Shown here: positions 7,588-15,632 of the stretch, piece by piece
Numbering within the stretch: position 1 is the first letter of the stretch
How the letters are laid out: each line of letters opens with the position of its first letter
Source: Candidatus Poribacteria bacterium
GTDB taxonomy: Bacteria > Poribacteria > WGA-4E > WGA-3G
NCBI GenBank assembly: GCA_021295715.1
Contig: JAGWBV010000006.1
Coordinates: forward strand, 1 to 64,000
Direction of reading: 5' to 3'
DNA length: 64,000 nt
The notes under the pieces: model-generated
Told to the model about the DNA's origin: nothing
Database searches by the model: none
The model's input: only the letters and a program-made list of their open reading frames with translations
Position numbers and translations under genes: made by a program

Positions 7588-8937
7588 ATGAAACAGAGAC
7601 GTTTGCATGCAGTTATTGCTTCAATTGGGTTGCATCTACTCTTTGCCATAATTGCGGCGTTGCTGTTTTCAGGACAACCGGAACTGAACAAAGATACCTT
7701 TGAGGCAACAATCGTTACGCTGAATCCTGCAAGGACAGACGTAGAAATCCGACCGACCCGACGTGCCGTCTCGAACACACCACTTTTAAGAGAAACATCC
7801 ACGGTTCACACACCGACACAAACGTCTCAGATAAACCAACTTCCGAGAAACGAAACGGAGGTTGTGCGCCAAGTACCACCGTTGGACATCGAAACGGATA
7901 TGCTGAATCCGGTGGAACTTTCGGTAGCACCCACACTGCCGAATAGGCGTCAGCCGTCAGCCGTCAGCCGTCAGTTAAGAGGAGATTTGGTTAAATCAGA
8001 GTCCTCTTTAACTGATAACCGACAGCTGAAAACTGATAACTATTCAACAAGGAGCAGAGGAACAAACGCGTCGAAAACCGGACTCTCAGAATTTTTGGAT
8101 GGCTCCTTACCGACGAGTGGTTTGGGAGACGGGTTTGATACGGCGTTTCGGAACCTTGTGAAAATACCGAAGGAGAAATTGGGGGGTGTCCTTGAAGGCA
8201 CAGGAAGCGAGATTCGCGGGCATATTCGCTTAATCCGACTCAAACATTCGCTCTCGGATTGGTGGCAGGATCCGACGGCTATTCCTGCGCTCATCAAATG
8301 GTTGGAGGAACAGACCCCGATTCGGGCGGATATGGATTTCGCTGGCGGCGCGCTACGGATCACCGATCCCCAGATTATGGATGCCCCGCTCATCATCATG
8401 ACAGGACACGATAAAGACATCACTGTCGGGCGGGGGCTTGCGAAAGATGGTCCATTGCAGACAGGTTTCACACCAGAAGAACGCGCAGCACTTCGGAAAT
8501 ATATCGTTGAAAAGGGCGGAATGCTGTTTTTCGATGACTGCGGTTTCCATGGACTTTTCGCACACATTGTCGCCGACGAACTCAAACAAATTTTCCCAGA
8601 GTATCCGCTTGAAATTCTTCCGCACGAGCATGAGGTGTATAGCATCTATTACACTTTGCCGAAACCACCGATAGGCGGCGATGTGTTCTGGGGCAACGAA
8701 AACAACGCACAACCCACGCAGTTCCGTTTTCAGAAAGGGATTACTATCGATGATCGGTTGGCAGTGGTCTACAATCGCAAGGATTACCTGTGTGCGATGG
8801 AAACCGCAGAGATCGAGAGTCGCACGATGTTACGACTCCGACGCTCGACAGATGTCTATCGGTTTATGTCGAATCTGCTGATTTATGCACTGAAATATGG
8901 TGGGAATACGGATAGGACAGGATATAAGGATTTTTAA
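7588..8937 (+). CDS. DUF4159 protein with N-terminal membrane anchor and repeat-derived linker
   Basis: Start chosen at ATG 7588 (MKQRRLHAV), because CCGCAAGGTAA lies 7 bases upstream; the upstream in-frame ATG at 7564 would put that ribosome site inside the gene. A single membrane helix (about residues 7-27) opens the protein as in TonB-like proteins, followed by a Pro/Thr-rich periplasmic linker. Residues about 121-152 of the linker are encoded by a family-F palindromic repeat (7948-8043). The C-terminal 240 residues are DUF4159, a flavodoxin- or gatase-like fold (RLIRLKHSLSDWW, LIIMTGHDKDI, GGMLFFDDCGFHG). DUF4159 proteins are usually encoded beside MoxR ATPase and VWA-domain genes; neither is nearby. 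Function unknown. Confidence 0.8.
   Translation: MKQRRLHAVIASIGLHLLFAIIAALLFSGQPELNKDTFEATIVTLNPARTDVEIRPTRRAVSNTPLLRETSTVHTPTQTSQINQLPRNETEVVRQVPPLDIETDMLNPVELSVAPTLPNRRQPSAVSRQLRGDLVKSESSLTDNRQLKTDNYSTRSRGTNASKTGLSEFLDGSLPTSGLGDGFDTAFRNLVKIPKEKLGGVLEGTGSEIRGHIRLIRLKHSLSDWWQDPTAIPALIKWLEEQTPIRADMDFAGGALRITDPQIMDAPLIIMTGHDKDITVGRGLAKDGPLQTGFTPEERAALRKYIVEKGGMLFFDDCGFHGLFAHIVADELKQIFPEYPLEILPHEHEVYSIYYTLPKPPIGGDVFWGNENNAQPTQFRFQKGITIDDRLAVVYNRKDYLCAMETAEIESRTMLRLRRSTDVYRFMSNLLIYALKYGGNTDRTGYKDF
7948..8043. repeat. Family-F palindromic repeat inside the DUF4159 gene
   Basis: CGTCAGCCGTCAGCCGTCAG is followed by AGTTAAGAGGA and, 20 bases on, TCCTCTTTAACT, a near-perfect hairpin, then AACTGATAAC units. 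The same vocabulary occurs in intergenic copies. It keeps the frame open and adds about 32 residues (motif RQPSAVSRQ to TDNYSTRS). Confidence 0.7.
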
Positions 8938-9022
8938 TTTTAACTTGCGGAGGAAGAATGGGCATTCATATTTTGGAGCCACTTTCTCAAATCTACCTGC
9001 GCCGGTGTTGCAGGCTACTGCT
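8936..9022. repeat. Family-E repeat, degenerate copy
   Basis: AATTTTAACTTGCGGAGGAA after the DUF4159 stop, then CCTGCGCCGGTGTTGCAGGC, which can form a short hairpin. Both ends match the family-E copies at 14672-14803 and 59147-59401. No start codon follows its Shine-Dalgarno side here. Confidence 0.5.
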
Positions 9023-9070
9023 TGAGTTCTAACGAACATTTTTTACCGATAATCGATAACCATCTGCCGA

Positions 9071-9445
9071 TTAGAAACTACTGGCTATTGCTTCTGCAAG
9101 GTTTTTTGGGAACTCGAAGAGCGAATTCAGGTTCGTCCGAATTAGCATACGTCTGATGCCTCTATTGACGTTAACAAGTGAGGTGCGTCCGCCGCTCTGG
9201 CGGATTTGGGTGCTGGTCGTGATCAGGACCCCTAAGCCTGCACTATCCATGGTTTGTACACTAGCCATATTAAAAATCAGCGTTGGTACTCCACCTTGTG
9301 CCTCAAGCTGTTGAATATGTTCTTCAAGCATGGTTTTGAGGATCAGCGCATCTTGCCCGACAACTCTTCCCTTAATCTCTAAGACTGTGAAGTTTTTGGT
9401 TTGGATGTTAATTTGCATAAGTTTAGTCTGCCATTTCGATACCAA
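9071..9445 (-). CDS. STAS-domain anti-sigma factor antagonist-like protein
   Basis: A 124-residue single STAS domain. The segment MDSAGLGVLI carries the conserved Ser that is phosphorylated in SpoIIAA/RsbV-type antagonists. The sequence begins QINIQTKNFTVLEIKGRVV, the usual first strand, so the start is probably the ATG at 9418 rather than 9445; neither has a strong ribosome site. Family knowledge suggests a switch that binds an anti-sigma kinase when dephosphorylated. No RsbW-like kinase or PP2C phosphatase is in the window, so its partners are elsewhere. It is convergent with the DUF4159 gene and stands alone. Confidence 0.8.
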   Translation of the reverse strand: MVSKWQTKLMQINIQTKNFTVLEIKGRVVGQDALILKTMLEEHIQQLEAQGGVPTLIFNMASVQTMDSAGLGVLITTSTQIRQSGGRTSLVNVNRGIRRMLIRTNLNSLFEFPKNLAEAIASSF

Positions 9446-9550
9446 AGTTTAGACGATTTTAGTGCCAAGAAACAGAAAAACACGCATTCTGTCAGAGATT
9501 AAATCATAACAGATTTCCGATTTTATTTTAAGTGTCAAGATTTAGGGTCT

Positions 9551-9712
9551 TAGGGTGATTTAGTTTTCGGTTTCAAATTCATGGAGTTTGCAGACTATCT
9601 CGAAGATATTCTTGGAAAGCCGGTGGATGTGCTTACGGTAGGCGGGCTTCAAGGGATTCGGGTTCGACATATTGCCCAATCAATTAGGGAAAGTATTGTC
9701 TATGTCCAATAG
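9551..9712 (+). pseudogene. Remnant of an MNT-type nucleotidyltransferase (antitoxin C-terminus)
   Basis: The frame after a TAG at 9551 reads GDLVFGFKFMEFADYL, then GKPVDVLTVGGL, then IRESIVYVQ and a stop at 9710. This is the C-terminal part of a minimal nucleotidyltransferase, which typically ends with an ELLG-K-VDLVT segment and R..I..E..YV. The catalytic GSRARG and DxD part is absent, so the gene is 5'-truncated. No ribosome site precedes the internal ATG at 9581. Confidence 0.55.
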
Positions 9713-9795
9713 AACAGATATTGTCTGATCTTACCCCACAAATTGCAGAAATCTTAGGCAGTGACTCCACCCCAAATGAAGAAAATTTGAGTTAA
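9709..9795 (+). pseudogene. Possible remnant of a HEPN (HepT-like) toxin C-terminus
   Basis: Overlapping the MNT remnant stop, a second frame reads IEQILSDLTPQIAEILGSDS to a stop at 9793. This resembles the last helix of HEPN/DUF86 toxins, which follow MNT genes in MntA-HepT operons. Only about 28 codons remain, so identification is weak and rests on position plus a helical pattern. Confidence 0.3.
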
Positions 9796-9798
9796 ATA

Positions 9799-9933
9799 AT
9801 ACCAATTCTGATTGATGATTCCTCTTAAAAGGTCCTACTGTTTTGGGTTATGCCCGGTGCGGTTAGAAACCGCACCTACCGGGGTCTGGATGAACGTCGT
9901 GGTTAATGCGATATAAACTTATAGAAATGGTAT
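9799..9933. repeat. Family-A element, second copy
   Basis: Ends ATACCAATTCT and AGAAATGGTAT match 4040-4208. The interior is the short module GGTGCGGTTAGAAACCGCACC rather than the long one. It lies immediately upstream of the 3' end of the dipeptidase gene. Confidence 0.7.
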
Positions 9934-9940
9934 AAGTTTT

Positions 9941-11023
9941 CTAACCCCATGCGTCATGTAAGAACCGAAGCCAGTTGCCGTGCATGATGGCGGCGATGTC
10001 ATCAGCACTGTAGCCGCGAGCCTCCAACAAGCCTGTTAAGTTTTGCAAGTCAGCGATAGTATCCAAATCGCTGGGAGATTGTTCACGACCATAGCCACCA
10101 TCTAAATCCGTGCCGATAGCAGCATGACCGCTGTTGCCTGCTAACTGACAGATATAATCAATATGGTCAACGACGGTGCTCAAGGTCACCTTGTCGTGCG
10201 GAGTTTCACCAGTAACCCAGCCTGGGTGAAGCATCCATGCATCAAAAGCGGCACCGATGACCCCACCGCGCTCAAAAATCGCACGTAATTGTTCATCGCT
10301 GAACTGACGCTGATGCGGAACCAATGCGCGGCAGTTATTATGACTGGCAAGGACTAATCCGTTGTAGTGTTCCAACGCCTGCCAGAACGACTGATCGGAG
10401 CAGTGGGTGAGGTCGAGGATAACACCTAAACGTTCCATTTCAGCCAACAAAGGCGGACCGAGTTCAGTCAATCCGATCTCTGTGCCCGTTCCACCGGCGT
10501 AGCGTCCAGGACCGTAGTGCGTCAGTCCGATCAGACGCAAACCACCATCAACCCATACCTCTAACTGATCGGGTTGAAGAATCGGGTCTGCCCCCTCCAT
10601 ACTAATCACGAATCCCAAAGGCGGCGTTCCATCAGGGTCGCTTTTATCAGTCGTCTCGTCGTTTTCCCATGCCTGCCAGTCGGCGATATGGCTGTCCAAG
10701 TTTTCGTTGTTCGTGATGACACGGACGTGTCCTATTGCTTCTAAAGCGCGATAGTAAGCCAATTGCCCTTGGGCGACACCGCAGGCTTGAACAGGCGAAG
10801 CAAAATCGAAATGCGGGGCAGGTCTACCGGTGGAGCGGGCAAACAGGGTAACGAAACTCAGGGCAATGCGTCCGTGCCGCATCTCTGGAAGAGCCACGGT
10901 TCCTTGCCCCCTACGAGGCATTCCGGTTTCTTGGGTGCGAATCGTGTAGGCGGAATTCAGCAAGTCTCGGTTGCCTTGTAAAGCATTCATTGACAAATCG
11001 AGATGTGCATCAATAATAAGCAT
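9941..11023 (-). CDS. Membrane dipeptidase-like protein (peptidase family M19)
   Basis: A 360-residue zinc hydrolase of the renal dipeptidase family. Metal-binding elements seen are IDAHLDLS (HxD) at the N-terminus, GLTHYG, LTHCSDQSF, SHNNCRAL and GTDLDGGYG. Family members hydrolyse dipeptides, including those containing D-residues or dehydro residues. The protein has no signal peptide, so it is probably cytoplasmic, and its DLSMNALQGNRDL opening is close to other bacterial M19 proteins. Ribosome site AAGGAAAA 7 bases before ATG is the end of a family-E repeat. It is the last gene before a 500-base gap on its 3' side. Confidence 0.85.
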   Translation of the reverse strand: MLIIDAHLDLSMNALQGNRDLLNSAYTIRTQETGMPRRGQGTVALPEMRHGRIALSFVTLFARSTGRPAPHFDFASPVQACGVAQGQLAYYRALEAIGHVRVITNNENLDSHIADWQAWENDETTDKSDPDGTPPLGFVISMEGADPILQPDQLEVWVDGGLRLIGLTHYGPGRYAGGTGTEIGLTELGPPLLAEMERLGVILDLTHCSDQSFWQALEHYNGLVLASHNNCRALVPHQRQFSDEQLRAIFERGGVIGAAFDAWMLHPGWVTGETPHDKVTLSTVVDHIDYICQLAGNSGHAAIGTDLDGGYGREQSPSDLDTIADLQNLTGLLEARGYSADDIAAIMHGNWLRFLHDAWG

Positions 11024-11310
11024 TTTTAAATTTTCCTTGCGGTTCGGTCAGGTGAGTTTGATGGATGAGGCACCTCTCCGTAGATCCGCCTGCGTGTTTT
11101 TGCTTGGGGTTTTTGCTTGGGCGTTTCTGCGGATTTCTGCGTATTGTTGCAGGCTACACTTTATGATAAATCTCTAATTAAGTTTACATATCTTCTGTAG
11201 GAGCAATCTCTGAATCGCGACCCAACCCACTGACAATCGGGAATCGGGGTTCCCTCCTACCGAAAAATCTGCACGTAAGCGTAGCGGAGCACAGTCCAAG
11301 GGATCATAGA
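11024..11310. repeat. Intergenic region with family-E pieces and two copies of the short GCTTGGG unit
   Basis: The 287-base gap starts with the ribosome-site end of repeat E (TTTCCTTGCGG), contains two tandem TTTTTGCTTGGG units (11094-11127), a GTTGCAGGCT end (11152-11160), and a GGGAATCGGGGTTCCCTCC module at 11239-11257. No gene is seen. Confidence 0.55.
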
Positions 11311-12807
11311 TTAAAACTCTGGATACGCTGCGAAATGTGCTTGAGGTGTCCCGTTTCGGTAATCGCCGTCACAAGCATTGAGTAGCCATCCACTCAGTCG
11401 GGCAAGGAGGTCAGGATGATCTGCGGAAATGTCGTTTTCCTCGCGATAGTCGTGGGGGAGATGATACAATTGGAAACTGTCCGTGCTATTGATATACCGT
11501 AATTTCCAACCATCTGTCGTTACCAATGCGGGACCGAGTCGAGAGGCATATACAACCCATTCACGGTGTTGTTGAATATCGGGCTGTTCAAGCAAAGTCG
11601 GTAAGAACGATACGCCATCTTTGGGTTGGGGCAATTCCATCCCGATGAAGTCGGCGAGGGTTGGCATCAGGTCGTAATTTGTGAGCATGTGGTTGGACAC
11701 AGGGTCGGGTGCAATCCTTCCGGGCAAACGGACGATATAAGGGATTCGCGTGCCGCCTTCCCAGCTTGAAAATTTCAGACCACCCATCCCGTCGTTACCG
11801 TTGAACACATCGCCCCCTGTTTCCGAATAGAACTTCGTTGTAATTTCGTCGAAGGGTTCACCGTCCAAATTCTTCGTCCGACCAGAGGTTCGTCCCTCCT
11901 CCTTGGCATACACTTCGTGCCCATTATCGGAGCAGAAGATAATCATCGTGCGGTCGTCAATACCGAGACGTTCAAGCTCGTCCAAGATGATTCCTACGGT
12001 TTCATCGAGTTTTAGGATCATGGAAGCGTATTCTTTTTCAAACGTCGTCAATTCGGTAGACTGTTTCACCGCTGGATGGATGTCAGGAATGGCAATCGGT
12101 CCATGCGGTAACTGCGAAGGATGATAGAGGAAGAAAGGTTCGTCACGGTGGGTGCGAAGGAACTCAACAATTTTTTCGTTAAAGATGTCTTGAGAATATA
12201 CGGCTTTCCCCTGTCGATCCGCACGACGCGCAGCACTCTCATCGGATTCCCAGTCCAGATTCACCCCGCAGTTGGCATGCGTATTGCCTCGAATGTTCGT
12301 CACCTGTCCATCTTCAAAGAGGAAAGGCGGATAAAAGCCGTGGCAACGCGCATGGTCGTAGTAACCGTAGTGATACTGCCACCCGTGTCGACGGATACGT
12401 GCCCCTGTTGTAGCGAAACCCCACTCAAGTTTCCCGATCTGCCCCGTGGCGTAACCGGCTGCCTCAACAATCTGTGCCAAGAAGACATCATCGGGATCCG
12501 CTTGGAGTCCAGTTGTATGCACTAACTCTGTCACTTGACCCAGTGTTAGCTCACCAGCACTCAGCCTGTCATACACCCCGCCTTGGGTATAGGTCCATGT
12601 CCCGTCGTGGCAATCGTGGAGACCTGTCAGCATACTGGCACGGGAGGGGGCACAAAATGCGCAACCGTAGGCATGGTTGAATCGCATTCCCTCGTTTGCC
12701 AAACGGTCGATATTCGGTGTCTCGAAATGCCGCTGTCCATAGCAGCTCAGCATCCCGCGTCCGAGGTCGTCGCCATAGATGAGAATGAGATTCGGGTTAT
12801 GGGTCAT
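11311..12807 (-). CDS. Sulfatase, type I (formylglycine-dependent)
   Basis: A 498-residue alkaline-phosphatase-superfamily sulfatase. Residues 1-20 hold the first metal motif (LILIYGDDLGRG). CAPSRASML (about residues 53-61) is the C-x-P-S-R formylglycine signature with the catalytic Cys. Further motifs are FCSDNGHE and GGLKFSSWEGGTRIPYIVR. Such enzymes hydrolyse sulfate esters of polysaccharides, steroids or small molecules. No signal peptide is visible from this start, which is unusual because most polysaccharide sulfatases are exported; substrates may be small and intracellular. A formylglycine-generating enzyme is not in the window. It lies 27 bases after the DUF2283 gene, possibly in one transcript. 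Confidence 0.9.
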   Translation of the reverse strand: MTHNPNLILIYGDDLGRGMLSCYGQRHFETPNIDRLANEGMRFNHAYGCAFCAPSRASMLTGLHDCHDGTWTYTQGGVYDRLSAGELTLGQVTELVHTTGLQADPDDVFLAQIVEAAGYATGQIGKLEWGFATTGARIRRHGWQYHYGYYDHARCHGFYPPFLFEDGQVTNIRGNTHANCGVNLDWESDESAARRADRQGKAVYSQDIFNEKIVEFLRTHRDEPFFLYHPSQLPHGPIAIPDIHPAVKQSTELTTFEKEYASMILKLDETVGIILDELERLGIDDRTMIIFCSDNGHEVYAKEEGRTSGRTKNLDGEPFDEITTKFYSETGGDVFNGNDGMGGLKFSSWEGGTRIPYIVRLPGRIAPDPVSNHMLTNYDLMPTLADFIGMELPQPKDGVSFLPTLLEQPDIQQHREWVVYASRLGPALVTTDGWKLRYINSTDSFQLYHLPHDYREENDISADHPDLLARLSGWLLNACDGDYRNGTPQAHFAAYPEF

Positions 12808-12834
12808 AACTACGATACCAAACGATTTGAAAAG

Positions 12835-13065
12835 TCAAGTTTGTTCATGCAAAAGTGTTTGGGATTCTGGAGTTTCCACCTGTTCGTAAAACAAATCAGG
12901 TAGATTCGCGTGTAAGTCGGCGTGTTCAATAGTTATTGCGACGAGATTTCCGTTAGCATCCAGATCTATGTAGATATTTTCGTTGATTTCTTTTGTTTCA
13001 GCAACGGCATGCTCAGAAAACTCAATCAATGCTGTAGCCGTGTCATGAAAATACTTTACCTTCAT
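12835..13065 (-). CDS. DUF2283 family small protein
   Basis: A 76-residue protein. MKVKYFHDTATALIEFS and ENIYIDLDANGNLVAITIEH match the DUF2283 beta-rich pattern (Y-x-D-x-D-aliphatic, then IDLD..G..VGIEIL). These small proteins are frequent in cyanobacteria and often lie beside DUF4258 proteins in toxin-antitoxin-like pairs; no such partner is present. The last 20 residues (YEQVETPESQTLLHEQT) are less conserved. Function unknown. Confidence 0.75.
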   Translation of the reverse strand: MKVKYFHDTATALIEFSEHAVAETKEINENIYIDLDANGNLVAITIEHADLHANLPDLFYEQVETPESQTLLHEQT

Positions 13066-13099
13066 TGTGAACTACCCCGTTATCGCACAGAGAATATAC

Positions 13100-13265
13100 T
13101 AACCCAAGTTACTACTTTTCATTCACATAGCACTCCGCTGGAGTGCACGGACTTGACGACACGATTTTCTATAGACATGCCACCCCTACGGGGTGTGAAG
13201 AGATGCCTTTCCTTAAAAAATCTGTGTTTAGACACCCCAAACTTATTAGGTAGCAACTTGGGTTA
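13100..13265. repeat. Family-D element with 16-bp terminal inverted repeats, complete copy
   Basis: TAACCCAAGTTACTAC at the left end and GTAGCAACTTGGGTTA at the right end are inverted copies (one gap). The interior holds two perfect small palindromes, CACTCCGCTGGAGTG (13131-13145) and CACCCCTACGGGGTG (13181-13195). It has no coding capacity. Partial copies or palindrome pairs are at 1-60, 15690-15780, 48187-48275, 57866-58001 and 58146-58358. Confidence 0.75.
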
Positions 13266-13267
13266 TA

Positions 13268-14671
13268 CTATCCAAACTGAAATGCGCGCTGTCTGTAGAG
13301 ATGCTCAAACAGGTTCCCTTCATGCGGACTATCCCAAGAGATCTGATTCGTTGGGATCGCACCTAAATTCAGTCGATCAATGAGCGGTGTCGCTATGAGA
13401 CATCGCGTGAGTGCTGTATCTTCTGTGATCGCTGTGGCAACAAGTGTCGCGCCCATAGCCTCGACCAACTGCGCCGGTGGCACTTCTACAACACTCACAA
13501 ATGGGAACGGAAATTCTATGTTTGCTAATGGATGCTCTGCGTCCTCACACCAGATAACAGTCGGTCTGAGGAAGGTGCAGCCATCCAATTCGACGACGCG
13601 GTCGCCAGTCGTCAACTCCGTCGCACCGGGTTCTTTGAGGTGTTGGTCGATGAGCGATGAGATGCCGTGAGCAGACTTCGGATTCGCCCACGCGGCGATG
13701 CCTGCCTCTGGGTGATCCAAGGGTTTCGGTTCGATGCGTGCTAAACGTTCAGCCACTGCTTCGGCAATTTCTCGTCCATGCGCCGTTACCCATACACCAG
13801 AGGCGTTAATGCAGGATCTGCCACCGTTTTTAGCGACCGATTCCACGATGAGATCGAGGTAGTGTTCCCAATTGTTCTCTCCGTCTTCATGGATGATAAT
13901 CTTGCTGCGTCCGGGTCCGTGGATTTCGACACGAGGTGTGTTCACCCACGGTGCGACGGTTGAACCGCCACCGAAAAGCATAGCGCGTCCACATCGGACG
14001 AGGATTTCGTTGGCACCGGCGTAATCGGTCGGATAGAAACTGAACGCCTCTGCGGGAGCACCTGCAGCGATAAACGCTTGTGCAATTCGATAGGGAGTCC
14101 ACGGCTCCTCGCGTCCCGGCTTCAGCACGAGTGGCACTTTCAAAGGAATAGCAGGCACCCACAACGAATGCACACCCGGCGAATTGCTCGGTAACACGGC
14201 ACCCAACGAATCCGTTTCACAGACGTAACTCAACGTGTGCCCGTTTTGGGTTCCCCATCCATTGTCAAGGACCTCCAAATCAAGCCCACGGGTGAGTCCA
14301 TCCAAAACGGTATCTATGTTTTCCAAGACTCCTTGAATTTTGAATAGATTTTGTTCGCAGAGTGCTTCAGGCATACCGGTTGTCCCAGAGACCTGCTGGA
14401 TGTAGTCTATCGGGGATTGAACCGTTCCGTCAAGCGGCAACGTCTCCGTTGCGAAGAGACGCGCTGCCTTCTTGCATATAGAAAGTAATTCGGCGACAGA
14501 ACGTTGTCCGAGCACCTCTTTCTGGAGCGCGATGTCAACGAGGTCCTTGGCTATCAGCCCACGATTGGCTTGGCTCACCTCGACCAAAGGTTCACCCGTT
14601 TTGATATGTGGGACGCGAACGGTGTTCAGACTTCTGTAAGGACGTCCGGCACGCAGAATCGGAATATGCAT
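13268..14671 (-). CDS. Aldehyde dehydrogenase superfamily protein (acyl reductase-like)
   Basis: A 467-residue NAD(P)-dependent aldehyde dehydrogenase fold. GAVLPSNSPGVHSLW and VLKPGREEPWTPYRIA form the cofactor-binding region, LFGGGSTVA the glycine turn, and GGRSCINASGVW carries the catalytic Cys. The typical Glu-general-base segment ELGGK is absent; EIHGPGRSKIIIHED stands in its place. This resembles LuxC/acyl-CoA reductase-type members more than classical ALDHs. An acyl-adenylating LuxE-like gene lies 1.3 kb upstream on the same strand, so the two may reduce a carboxylate through an activated acyl to an aldehyde. Start chosen by AAGGTAAAATT, the end of repeat E, directly before ATG. Confidence 0.75.
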   Translation of the reverse strand: MHIPILRAGRPYRSLNTVRVPHIKTGEPLVEVSQANRGLIAKDLVDIALQKEVLGQRSVAELLSICKKAARLFATETLPLDGTVQSPIDYIQQVSGTTGMPEALCEQNLFKIQGVLENIDTVLDGLTRGLDLEVLDNGWGTQNGHTLSYVCETDSLGAVLPSNSPGVHSLWVPAIPLKVPLVLKPGREEPWTPYRIAQAFIAAGAPAEAFSFYPTDYAGANEILVRCGRAMLFGGGSTVAPWVNTPRVEIHGPGRSKIIIHEDGENNWEHYLDLIVESVAKNGGRSCINASGVWVTAHGREIAEAVAERLARIEPKPLDHPEAGIAAWANPKSAHGISSLIDQHLKEPGATELTTGDRVVELDGCTFLRPTVIWCEDAEHPLANIEFPFPFVSVVEVPPAQLVEAMGATLVATAITEDTALTRCLIATPLIDRLNLGAIPTNQISWDSPHEGNLFEHLYRQRAFQFG

Positions 14672-14803
14672 TTTTTAATTTTACCTTGCGGAGAAACAAC
14701 GTCCGTTTCAACTTTGACGGTCATTTCTTATATCTGAAGAAATACCCAAGCAATACGCAGAAATACCCTATCAAAAACACCCTGCGCCGTTGTTGCAGGC
14801 TGC
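14672..14803. repeat. Family-E repeat, full-length copy upstream of the aldehyde dehydrogenase
   Basis: From the gene side the order is AATTTTACCTTGCGGAGAAA, a spacer, CTTATATCTGAAGAAATACC, two 22-bp units (14739-14781), and the hairpin-forming CCTGCGCCGTTGTTGCAGG. Read from the minus strand it provides the 5'-UTR and AAGGTAA ribosome site of the gene at 14671. A near copy is at 36405-36520. Confidence 0.7.
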
Positions 14804-14883
14804 CGTCATCTAAGTTTTTGTTATGACAGCATACGGCACAGGCGAATAGACACATAGCTTACCCCTACATAAGAGGAGGTACA

Positions 14884-14928
14884 ATGGCACACACCTACTA
14901 CTTTATGTTGCGGCACAGCGGTGTGTAG
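14884..14928 (+). other. 14-codon reading frame with a strong ribosome site
   Basis: AAGAGGAGGTACA immediately precedes ATG and the frame MAHTYYFMLRHSGV, then TAG. The ribosome site is among the strongest in the window, but the frame ends just before the 3' end of a convergent gene. It may be the truncated 5' end of a lost gene or a leader peptide. No family recognised. Confidence 0.25.
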
Positions 14929-14930
14929 TT

Positions 14931-15632
14931 CTACGCTGTATGTGTAATCTTCGCCACCCACCCCGAGGAGGCATCGCAATAGAGGAAATCATCGCCGTAG
15001 ATGGACAATCCGTGCGGTTCGGGGTAACCTTCGGGGACCACAATCTTATCAATCGGCGTGCCGTCTTCCAGATCAAGTTTGACGATAGCCCTATCAGAAG
15101 TATGGGTTGACCAAAGTCCATCTGCTACGCGAACCATACCGTGTCCACGTCCATAAGGCAAGGGGAGCGTCTTTTGGACAGACCAGTCCGAAATTCTGAC
15201 TTTATGTGTGACCTGATTCTTGAGGGTTTGGACCCACAGATGCCCTTCATCGTAGTGGTCATATTCGATGCCGTGCGTGCCCCCACCATCGGGTATCGGA
15301 TAGCGTCCAAGGGTTTCGCCGGTAGCGGGGTCTACTTTGAAGACCTCACCTGTCTCGGCATCTGTATCTCGGACGGGACGCCAGCGTTCCCCAGATCCGT
15401 TTGCGGCTAACCAGAGTGCGCCGTCGCCATACGTCATGCCGCTTGTGTTCGAGGATTCACTCGGAATGTCGCGAATGAGTTTCGGCACGGTGTAGTCGAC
15501 GTCTGCTATGATTTCAACTAAAGAGACTCTATCGGTAATCTGATCAACGATCCATAAACCGTCGTCTGTGACCTGTAAACCGTTGGGCACCGAGTAAGGT
15601 GACCGGAAAGCTTTTTCAATTTGCGTTGGCAT
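14931..15632 (-). CDS. Vgb/SMP-30-like beta-propeller protein
   Basis: A 233-residue protein with repeated propeller strands (PNGLQVTDDGLWIVDQ, MTYGDGALWLAANGSG, GTHGIEYDHYDEGHLWV, GHGMVRVADGLWST, EPHGLSIYGDDFLYC). This spacing fits virginiamycin-lyase-like or NHL-like propellers, with about five blades, and is shorter than usual. No signal peptide, so cytoplasmic or released by an unknown route. AGAGGAG lies 7 bases before the ATG. It sits between the aldehyde dehydrogenase and acyl-adenylating genes on the same strand. A catalytic role is not evident. Confidence 0.65.
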   Translation of the reverse strand: MPTQIEKAFRSPYSVPNGLQVTDDGLWIVDQITDRVSLVEIIADVDYTVPKLIRDIPSESSNTSGMTYGDGALWLAANGSGERWRPVRDTDAETGEVFKVDPATGETLGRYPIPDGGGTHGIEYDHYDEGHLWVQTLKNQVTHKVRISDWSVQKTLPLPYGRGHGMVRVADGLWSTHTSDRAIVKLDLEDGTPIDKIVVPEGYPEPHGLSIYGDDFLYCDASSGWVAKITHTA

